Of a stretch of 7,961 nt of DNA, positions 1 to 5,412 are shown piece by piece. The notes below the pieces were generated by a model that worked only from the letters and a program-made list of their open reading frames with translations, was not told where the DNA came from and made no database searches. The stretch spans positions 1 to 7,961 of the forward strand of contig JBILOU010000079.1 in NCBI GenBank assembly GCA_044374295.1, in the 5' to 3' direction. A program made the translations under genes and the position numbers. Every line of letters starts with the position of its first letter. Within the stretch, counting starts at the first letter, position 1. This DNA is from CAIZGX01 sp044374295. GTDB lineage: Bacteria; Bacteroidota; Bacteroidia; Flavobacteriales_D; Sanyastnellaceae.

Positions 1-12
1 ACATTCCCTTAT

Positions 13-20
13 TATCTTCG
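13..20 (+). promoter_or_regulatory. Possible -7 element of the lgt promoter
   Basis: TATCTTCG differs by one base from the Bacteroidota -7 consensus TAnnTTTG and ends four bases before the lgt ATG. If used, transcription would begin at or beside the start codon, giving a leaderless or near-leaderless mRNA. The -33 element would lie outside the window, so it cannot be judged. Low confidence. Confidence 0.3.
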
Positions 21-24
21 CTGA

Positions 25-1215
25 ATGTATCCAACTTTATATCATGCCTTCTACGATTGGTTCGGTGTCGAATGGTCTTGGGCGAAAATGCTGAATAGCT
101 TCGGGTTCTTTGTGGCCTTGGCATTTATTGCAGCGAGTTACACGCTGACCCTCGAGTTAAAGAGAAAAGAGTCGCTTGGACTCATTAAGGGTGGCATACG
201 CAAGGTCGTGATTGGTGGAGCGCCAAACATGATGGATATTTTCTTTTCCGGATTAATGGGATTTATTCTCGGATGGAAAGTAATTTACTTGTTAATGAAT
301 AGCGCTCGTTTATTCAACGGGGTGAATTCACCTCAGCATATTATCTTCTCTAAAAGTGGTTATCCGTTATTGGGAATCTTAATCGGTGGAGGGTATGCGT
401 ATTACCGATATTACGTTGAAAAGAAGAAGCAACTTCCAAAAACCGAAATTAAAATGGAGGCGTATTCCGCAGGTGAATACACAGGAACCATAACGTTTCT
501 TGCAGCCATTGGCGGACTCGCCGGTGCTAAGTTGTTTCACTTGTTTGAGAATCCAGCTGAATTGCGCGAGTTCTTTACAAATCCGTCATTGGAAAGTTTT
601 ATCAGTGGTCTCACTGTTTACGGCGGTCTTATCATGGGCGCCATTGTGGTTCTTACTTATGCCAAAATGAAGGGAATGCCTCTACTTGTCCTTTCAGATG
701 CGGCTACTCCAGGAATGATTTTGGCATACGGTATCGGCAGAATGGGTTGTCACACCAGTGGCGATGGCGATTGGGGAATAGAAAACTTAAGTCCGAAGCC
801 CGGCTGGCTTTCGTGGTTACCCGATTGGGCTTGGTCTTACGACTATCCGAACAACGTGAATAGAGTAGGAGAGCTCATGAGCTCAGATGTATATCCCGGC
901 TACGGAACACATTTGGTTCCGGGAGTTTTTCCGACACCTTTGTATGAGATTGTTGCTGCTGTTGCGATATTCATTTTTCTATGGGCCATTCGCAAGCGTG
1001 TGAGTGCGGCAGGAGTAATTACAGCGGGATACTTAATCTTAAACGGATTGGAGCGTTTCTTCATTGAAAAGATACGCGTAAACAATAAATTCGACTTTTT
1101 GGGTGTTCAGGCTACACAGGCGGAAATTATTGCCGTGTTGTTTATGCTGGGAGGAGTTACATTGCTTTACTTTTCGCTACGGAAAAAATCAAATAACTCG
1201 GCCTCATTGACCTAG
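25..1215 (+). CDS. lgt: Prolipoprotein diacylglyceryl transferase (Lgt), long Bacteroidota-type variant
   Basis: Inner-membrane enzyme that moves diacylglycerol from phosphatidylglycerol onto the lipobox cysteine of prolipoproteins, the first step of lipoprotein maturation. Seen: a polytopic 396-aa protein with about seven hydrophobic segments (roughly residues 24-42, 71-90, 113-130, 153-172, 196-212, 305-322, 366-384). YGGLI is at 199-203, the Lgt signature region GRMGCHTSGDGDWG at 238-251, PTPLYE at 303-308 and ERFFIEKIR at 343-351, whose R344 and E348 line up by eye with E. coli R239 and E243. It is about 100 residues longer than E. coli Lgt (291 aa). The extra length is mainly a hydrophilic stretch at about 44-70, a loop at 131-150 and a loop at 252-302 between the signature and PTPLYE. 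In the signature, cysteine sits where E. coli has N146 and Asp near E151; I recall this as usual for Bacteroidota Lgt. The start is the first ATG; the next Met (residue 22) would cut into the N-terminal region. No Shine-Dalgarno is visible. Family call secure. Confidence 0.93.
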   Translation: MYPTLYHAFYDWFGVEWSWAKMLNSFGFFVALAFIAASYTLTLELKRKESLGLIKGGIRKVVIGGAPNMMDIFFSGLMGFILGWKVIYLLMNSARLFNGVNSPQHIIFSKSGYPLLGILIGGGYAYYRYYVEKKKQLPKTEIKMEAYSAGEYTGTITFLAAIGGLAGAKLFHLFENPAELREFFTNPSLESFISGLTVYGGLIMGAIVVLTYAKMKGMPLLVLSDAATPGMILAYGIGRMGCHTSGDGDWGIENLSPKPGWLSWLPDWAWSYDYPNNVNRVGELMSSDVYPGYGTHLVPGVFPTPLYEIVAAVAIFIFLWAIRKRVSAAGVITAGYLILNGLERFFIEKIRVNNKFDFLGVQATQAEIIAVLFMLGGVTLLYFSLRKKSNNSASLT

Positions 1216-1263
1216 AAAACAGTGGTTTATTTCAAAATTGTGAAAGAAAAGATGTTTTTTTTC

Positions 1264-1295
1264 TTGAAATTGAAAGAAAGATAGTATTACATTTG
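1264..1295 (+). promoter_or_regulatory. Bacteroidota-type promoter of the thioredoxin gene
   Basis: TTG at 1264-1266 is followed after 21 bp by TACATTTG at 1288-1295, an exact match to the TAnnTTTG -7 consensus used by Bacteroidota sigma-A. Predicted transcription start is about 1299-1302, giving a leader of roughly 50 nt before the ATG at 1352. The region upstream and within the spacer is very A/T rich and contains an imperfect direct repeat (1235-1253 and 1267-1282). This is the best promoter in the window. Confidence 0.65.
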
Positions 1296-1301
1296 TGCCC
1301 C

Positions 1302-1317
1302 GTTTCGTTTGCGAAAC
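1302..1317 (+). promoter_or_regulatory. Short stem-loop at the predicted 5' end of the trx mRNA
   Basis: GTTTCG (1302-1307) and CGAAAC (1312-1317) form a perfect 6-bp stem around a TTTG loop. It begins within a few bases of the start site predicted from the 1264-1295 promoter, so it would cap the mRNA. The remaining leader to the ATG at 1352 is A-rich and looks unstructured. 5'-terminal hairpins are known to protect some bacterial mRNAs; a role here is inference. Confidence 0.4.
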
Positions 1318-1351
1318 ACAACATTTAAGAAACATAAAAAAACTTACAGAT

Positions 1352-1669
1352 ATGGCGGTTGAAATTACAGACACAAACTACAGCGAATTAGTTGATGGTT
1401 CAGACAAAGTAGTAATGATTGATTTTTGGGCGGAGTGGTGTGGTCCATGTAAATTGGTAGGTCCTATCGTTGACGAATTGTATTCTGAATACGAAGGCCG
1501 TGCAGTTGTAGGTAAAGTTAACGTAGATAACAATCCAGAGATCAGTGCTAAATTTGGAATTAGAAATATCCCTACAATCATTTTCGTGAAGAACGGAGAA
1601 GTTGTAGACAAGAGCGTAGGTGCTGTTCCAAAAAACGTACTTTCTGAAAAGCTTGATGCTATTCTATAA
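1352..1669 (+). CDS. trxA: Thioredoxin
   Basis: Small cytoplasmic dithiol oxidoreductase that reduces disulfides in client enzymes and is recharged by thioredoxin reductase. Seen: 105 aa, the standard size. The active site is WCGPCK at 29-34, preceded by the DFWA strand (D24 is the buried acid). The cis-proline is in IPT at 73-75, the GIRN turn is before it, and the F-x-x-G-x-x-V-D strand is at 78-86. No signal peptide or membrane segment. The reading frame stays open upstream to a GTG at 1295, but that start would add 19 unrelated residues and lies inside the predicted -7 element, so ATG 1352 is chosen; it gives an N terminus typical of the family. Monocistronic: own promoter upstream and strong terminator directly downstream. 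The symbol trxA follows the family; paralogues elsewhere in the genome cannot be excluded. Confidence 0.95.
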   Translation: MAVEITDTNYSELVDGSDKVVMIDFWAEWCGPCKLVGPIVDELYSEYEGRAVVGKVNVDNNPEISAKFGIRNIPTIIFVKNGEVVDKSVGAVPKNVLSEKLDAIL

Positions 1670-1688
1670 CAGTTTTTTTTTTTTTTTG

Positions 1689-1714
1689 AAGAGGACCTCG
1701 GTCCTCTTTTTTTT
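1689..1714 (+). terminator. Rho-independent terminator of trxA
   Basis: AAGAGGACC (1689-1697) pairs with GGTCCTCTT (1700-1708). Allowing for steric limits this is an 8-bp stem closed by a CTCG tetraloop. It is followed by T's running to 1714. It lies 20 bp after the trx stop codon. A 15-base T run (1673-1687) sits immediately 5' of the stem as well. The opposite strand has A's instead of T's after the stem, so termination is expected only for rightward transcription. Confidence 0.85.
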
Positions 1715-1729
1715 ACTACAAATGTGGTA

Positions 1730-1760
1730 TTGCTCAAGGATGATGTTTGGTGTTCCTTTG
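1730..1760 (+). promoter_or_regulatory. Candidate promoter of the FecA-like receptor gene
   Basis: TTG at 1730-1732, a 20-bp spacer, then TTCCTTTG at 1753-1760, one mismatch (second base) from TAnnTTTG. The predicted start is about 1765, leaving roughly a 24-nt A-rich leader to the ATG at 1789. It lies directly after the trx terminator, where a new promoter is expected. A second near-match, GATGTTTG at 1742-1749, lacks a properly spaced TTG. Confidence 0.35.
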
Positions 1761-1788
1761 CAATTGAGAATTAGTCTAAATAAAAGAA

Positions 1789-4005
1789 ATGAGAAGAGCG
1801 ATTTATACAACAGTGCTTTGTTTATGCGGGATTCACGCTTTTGCGCAGAATGATAGTTTGCCATCATTCACGCAATCGCCAGATACTTTACCAAAGTACA
1901 TTATAAGACACCTTGAAATTAAAGTAGCTGTATTGGACGAGACCGGAAATCTTCCGGCAGTTGACGGAGTTAGAATATATGGTGGAAAGAAAACGGCTTT
2001 TGTTACGCCAGAGAAACTGAACATTGATTTGTCTTCCAACAACTCCCGTCAGCTCTTTGGAAGAATCCCTGGTATTATGGTTTGGGAAAGCGATGGAAGC
2101 GGCATTCAAACAGGAATTGCAACACGCGGATTAAGTCCCAATCGTTCTTGGGAATTCAACATGCGTCAGAATGGATACGATATTTCTTCAGATGTATTCG
2201 GATATCCAGAAGCGTATTACACTCCGCCTGCCGATGCGGTTATGAGAATTGAAGTGCTTCGCGGAGCAAGTAGCCTTCAATACGGACCTCAGTTTGGTGG
2301 AATGATTAATTATGTCTTTGACACTGCTCCTGCCACAAACGGCAGTGAGACAAAGATTCGTCAGACCTTCGGCTCTTACGGTTTGTTCAACAATTTTATT
2401 AGCACAGGAGTTCGTAAGGATAAATTTTCGTTCTATTCATTTTACCACAGAAGATCGGCTGACGGATGGAGAGAGAACAGCGCCTATTCAACACAAACAG
2501 GATTTATCTCAATGGGATATGATTTCAACAAGCATATAAAGTTGAAAGCTGAATATACCCATTCAACCATGATGAGTCAACAGCCAGGCGGATTAACCGA
2601 TGCGCAGTTTGAGCAAAATGCGCAGCAAAGCTATCGCGCGCGCAATTGGATGCACATTCCATGGAACATGATGAATGTACAGTTGGATATAGTTTCATCC
2701 GAAAAATTTCAACTTGAATTAAAAACTTTTGGGTTGCTTGCTACGCGCGGAAGTGTTGGGTTCTTAGATCCGATCAATACTGCAGACAATGTTTTAAGTA
2801 CCACGAATGATTACGCCGTTCGAAGAGTTGATAGCGACCGTTATCAAAATATAGGAACCGAGTTGCGCGGTAAGTATGCTTTTAAATTATTTGGAAATGA
2901 ACAGACGCTTGCCTTCGGTGCTCGCGCTTATCAGGCGAAGACCTTCCGTCATCAAAAGGGTAACGGCACAACAGGATTCGATTACAACATGGAATTGGAT
3001 TCATTGGGATACAAAGTGAATTACGTTTTTGGAACGAAGAACTACGCTTTATTTGCTGAACAGGCGCTGTATGTTGGAAAACGATTTTTGTTTGTTCCTG
3101 GTGTTCGTTTAGAGCAAATTACAGCTTCAGGAAGTGGAACAGTAAATTACAACAGTGGAGCTATTCCGTTGCAAGAACGTACCGTTTCAAAAGTACTGGC
3201 CGGAGTAGGAGCAGAGTTCCATTTGAATGAAAAAAATGAAGTTTACGCGAATGTATCACAGGCCTTTCGTCCAATGACATTTTCAGAAGTGGTTCCTTCA
3301 ACCACAACAGACGTTATAGATCCGAACTTAAAGGACAGCGAGTCGTTGAACATAGACCTTGGCGTGCGTGGTTCTTGGAAGAATTATGTGAGCTACGATG
3401 TGAGTGTTTATCAAATGAATATTCAAGATCGAATTGGGGCATACACTGAACCTACATCGTCCATTCGTTACGTTACAAATATTGGTTCTTCTTTATCGAA
3501 AGGCGTTGAGATGTATGTGGAAGGAAATCTCATTCAAGCGCATCATTCGGGAAGAATAATAAGTGTGCATCCTTTTGCTTCAATAGCCTATAACGAAGCG
3601 GTTTACACTTCGTGGAACGACCCTACAATTGCCGCAGGATCTTCTTCCGACCGAACAAATAATATGGTTGAGAATGCTCCACGTCGCATTCAGCGTTATG
3701 GTTTGACGTGCAAGCTGAATCGCTTCACAGCAACCTATCAGTTGAACAAGGTGAGTGATGCCTTCGCAGACGCCTTGAATACAGTGACACCTAACGCGGC
3801 TGCAACAACGGGATTAATTCCGGCTTATCAAGTCAGCGATTTAAGTTTCGCTTATAACGGAAAAGAAAAGTATACCCTTCAAATGGGCGTGAACAACCTC
3901 TTCAACGAAAGTTATTTCACAAGAAGGGCCGGAGGTTACCCCGGCCCTGGATTGTTACCTGCGAATGGAAGAACTTACTTCTTCACATTCGGAATTCAGA
4001 TTTAA
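1789..4005 (+). CDS. FecA-like TonB-dependent outer-membrane receptor
   Basis: Outer-membrane beta-barrel transporter that takes up a scarce ligand using TonB-ExbBD energy. Seen: 738 aa. A signal peptide spans residues 1-19 with cleavage likely after AFA. A short linker follows, then a plug domain at about 60-180 with GGKKTAF (65-71), RGLSPNRSWEF (113-123), the YP-EAYY segment (139-144) and IEVLRGASSLQYGPQ (154-168). The barrel follows and ends in an aromatic/hydrophobic strand (YFFTFGIQI). The plug wording resembles the Fe(III)-dicitrate receptor (FecA-like) group of Bacteroidota TonB receptors, and the near-terminal RRAGGYPGPGLLP segment fits that group too. Only about 40 residues separate the signal peptide from the plug, so there is no N-terminal signalling (STN) or carboxypeptidase-like domain, and no FecI/FecR genes lie nearby. 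Iron-complex uptake is likely; ferric citrate specificity is unproven. The gene ends 2 bp from the convergent YceI gene. Confidence 0.88.
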   Translation: MRRAIYTTVLCLCGIHAFAQNDSLPSFTQSPDTLPKYIIRHLEIKVAVLDETGNLPAVDGVRIYGGKKTAFVTPEKLNIDLSSNNSRQLFGRIPGIMVWESDGSGIQTGIATRGLSPNRSWEFNMRQNGYDISSDVFGYPEAYYTPPADAVMRIEVLRGASSLQYGPQFGGMINYVFDTAPATNGSETKIRQTFGSYGLFNNFISTGVRKDKFSFYSFYHRRSADGWRENSAYSTQTGFISMGYDFNKHIKLKAEYTHSTMMSQQPGGLTDAQFEQNAQQSYRARNWMHIPWNMMNVQLDIVSSEKFQLELKTFGLLATRGSVGFLDPINTADNVLSTTNDYAVRRVDSDRYQNIGTELRGKYAFKLFGNEQTLAFGARAYQAKTFRHQKGNGTTGFDYNMELDSLGYKVNYVFGTKNYALFAEQALYVGKRFLFVPGVRLEQITASGSGTVNYNSGAIPLQERTVSKVLAGVGAEFHLNEKNEVYANVSQAFRPMTFSEVVPSTTTDVIDPNLKDSESLNIDLGVRGSWKNYVSYDVSVYQMNIQDRIGAYTEPTSSIRYVTNIGSSLSKGVEMYVEGNLIQAHHSGRIISVHPFASIAYNEAVYTSWNDPTIAAGSSSDRTNNMVENAPRRIQRYGLTCKLNRFTATYQLNKVSDAFADALNTVTPNAAATTGLIPAYQVSDLSFAYNGKEKYTLQMGVNNLFNESYFTRRAGGYPGPGLLPANGRTYFFTFGIQI

Positions 4006-4007
4006 TC

Positions 4008-4541
4008 TTATACTTGTTTGATCATTTGAACGTTTAGTGCCAACTTGATCACCTCGTCTAATACGATGGATCCGTCTTCGCTAGTTGCGTTCCAAGTCAA
4101 ACCGTATTCACTTCTGTTTAAAGAACCCGTGATTTCGAAACCTGTTTTTACCTGTCCCCATGGATCAACCACAGTACCGGTAAATTCAACATTCATAGAA
4201 ACCTCTTTTTGTACTCCGTGCATGTCGAAATGACCTTTCATCAAGTATTGTCCGTCACCAGTCTTTGTGAAAGAAGTTGATTTGAAAGATAATTTCGGGA
4301 ATTTCTCAACGTCGAAAAACTCAGGGCTCTTCAAATGACCGTCGCGTTGCTCGTTACGTGTATTCACAGAGTCAATGTCAGCCTCAAAAGAAATTTCAGC
4401 ATCTGAAAAATCAGCCGCGTCGGCCGCCATAGTTGCAGTGTACGAATTGAAAACGCCGTTCACATTCGTAATCATCATGTGACGAACTTTGAACCCAATT
4501 TCGCTGTGAGAAGGGTCTATGTTCCAAATTTGTTTGCTCAT
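4008..4541 (-). CDS. YceI-family lipocalin-like protein (predicted cytoplasmic)
   Basis: YceI proteins are small beta-barrels; structurally studied members bind a polyisoprenoid or similar long lipid in a central pocket. Physiological roles differ and are often unknown. Seen: 177 aa spanning the full domain. The opening strand WNIDPSHSEIGFKVRHM is at 6-22. The central signature TRNEQRDGHLKSPEFFDVEKFPKLSF is at positions 61-86 with key residues N63, R66, D67, H69 and F75-F76. MHGVQKEV is at 107-114 and GFEITGSLNRSEYGLTWN at 134-151. There is no signal peptide, unlike E. coli YceI, which is periplasmic, so this copy probably stays in the cytoplasm. It lies 73 bp downstream of the CpsB-like gene on the same strand and may be co-transcribed; a weak promoter-like motif sits just upstream. 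The leader is A-rich with no Shine-Dalgarno. Family call strong, ligand unknown. Confidence 0.92.
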   Translation of the reverse strand: MSKQIWNIDPSHSEIGFKVRHMMITNVNGVFNSYTATMAADAADFSDAEISFEADIDSVNTRNEQRDGHLKSPEFFDVEKFPKLSFKSTSFTKTGDGQYLMKGHFDMHGVQKEVSMNVEFTGTVVDPWGQVKTGFEITGSLNRSEYGLTWNATSEDGSIVLDEVIKLALNVQMIKQV

Positions 4542-4556
4542 GTTATTTGTTTTTTT

Positions 4557-4564
4557 CTAATTTA
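4557..4564 (-). promoter_or_regulatory. Weak -7-like element before the YceI gene
   Basis: On the minus strand, TAAATTAG differs from TAnnTTTG by one base and ends 15 bp before the ATG. It lies in a near-tandem repeat (CTAATTTAAG at 4557-4566 and CTATTTAAG at 4567-4575 on the + strand). No TTG is found 19-23 bp upstream. It could give the YceI gene independent expression from the upstream phosphatase gene. Low confidence. Confidence 0.2.
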
Positions 4565-4614
4565 AGCTATTTAAGTTTGAACGAAGCGAGTTTACAATAA
4601 AATAATGTGGTCTT

Positions 4615-5367
4615 TTACAATGTTGAGTTGAGCAGTCTGCCCGATTCAATGAGTTTTTTCAACAGTGGTGAACGACGCATGTCTTCCAACAAATTTAAAT
4701 GTCCCACGTGGTGCGTATCTGTTCCAATGAAATCGACCAAGTCGGCTTCAATAAGGCGTTCAGATATACGCTTCACACCAGGACCGTAATGACCGGTTAG
4801 ACAATTCGTGTTAATCTGAATTAGAATGCCGCGATCTGCAACATCTTCGTATTTCGAAAAGTTGCTGTGCCAATATTCGTAACGTTCTGGATGAGCAAGA
4901 ATAGGCTTGTATCCGTTCAATTGCAAATTGAAGACCGCGCGTTTATAGTTGATCTGTTCGGTGTCGAACGACAATTCAAATAAGACATATTTATCTCCAA
5001 AACAGAGAATGTCATCTTTGGCAATCAACTCTTCGAAATGCTCATCTACGTAATATTCTGCAGCGGCTTCCAACTGAACATCAATACCTCGAAGTTTCAA
5101 TTCTGCTTGAACAAGTGCTTGCTTCTCGTGAATAATCTCGGTCGTGTTTTTATACATGTCCCAGAAAATATGCGGAGTGGTAATGAGCTTTTGATAGCCC
5201 ATGCTGTGCAAAGCGGAAATGAGTTCAATGGAATTCTCGAGGTCTGTTGAACCGTCGTCAATACCCGGAAGCAAATGGCTGTGCATGTCGACAACAATAG
5301 GAGCGAAGCTCAGGGCCTCTTCCAATTGTGGACTTTTCTTTTTAAAAAGGTTTCCGAATACTGACAT
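4615..5367 (-). CDS. CpsB/YwqE-type PHP-family protein-tyrosine phosphatase
   Basis: Metal-dependent phosphatase of the PHP superfamily. Relatives (CpsB, YwqE, Wzb-equivalents in Gram-positives) dephosphorylate BY-kinases and so tune capsule or exopolysaccharide synthesis. Seen: 250 aa, full length. Candidate metal ligands occur in the family order: DMHSH at 27-31 (H29, H31), GIDDG at 35-39, TPH at 64-66 (H66), E104 in AAAEYY, HPER at 159-162 (H159) and GTDTHH at 215-220 (D217, H219). No signal peptide or TM segment, so cytoplasmic. Start at ATG 5367, 45 bp after the stop of the BtuB-like receptor gene, with a possible weak promoter in between. No BY-kinase, Wza or glycosyltransferase gene is in the window, so the usual partner is not visible. 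The fold and phosphatase subfamily are well supported; tyrosine specificity and capsule control are inferred. Confidence 0.9.
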   Translation of the reverse strand: MSVFGNLFKKKSPQLEEALSFAPIVVDMHSHLLPGIDDGSTDLENSIELISALHSMGYQKLITTPHIFWDMYKNTTEIIHEKQALVQAELKLRGIDVQLEAAAEYYVDEHFEELIAKDDILCFGDKYVLFELSFDTEQINYKRAVFNLQLNGYKPILAHPERYEYWHSNFSKYEDVADRGILIQINTNCLTGHYGPGVKRISERLIEADLVDFIGTDTHHVGHLNLLEDMRRSPLLKKLIESGRLLNSTL

Positions 5368-5384
5368 ACTTATTTTCTTGTTTG

Positions 5385-5392
5385 CTAAGATA
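5385..5392 (-). promoter_or_regulatory. Weak -7-like element before the CpsB-like gene
   Basis: On the minus strand, TATCTTAG (followed by CA) is one base from TAnnTTTG and sits 17 bp before the ATG at 5367, inside the 45-bp gap after the receptor gene. No TTG is found at -33 spacing. If real, the phosphatase would not depend only on read-through from the receptor gene. An AACTC/GAGTT inverted repeat (5392-5396 and 5405-5409) lies just upstream, without a T-tract. Confidence 0.25.
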
Positions 5393-5412
5393 ACTCAATC
5401 GCTCGAGTTGAT

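Noticed and set aside
1244..1265. AAGAAAA/TTTTCTT stem as an lgt terminator
   Set aside because: Seven A/T pairs only, a long loop and no T-tract after the stem; it overlaps the trx promoter. Kept only as part of the A/T-rich promoter region.
1295..1351. GTG start giving a thioredoxin with 19 extra N-terminal residues
   Set aside because: The GTG lies in the predicted -7 element, the added residues do not look like a signal peptide or thioredoxin, and ATG 1352 gives the standard 105-aa protein.
1378..1867. Open frames on both strands over trx and its terminator (1378-1737 minus, 1620-1853 plus, 1664-1867 minus)
   Set aside because: They are antisense or out-of-frame shadows of trxA and the receptor gene. 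Their lysine, phenylalanine and serine runs come from the poly-T tracts and terminator.
3926..3947. GC-rich hairpin as a terminator of the FecA-like gene
   Set aside because: It lies about 58 bp inside the coding sequence and has no T-tract on either strand.
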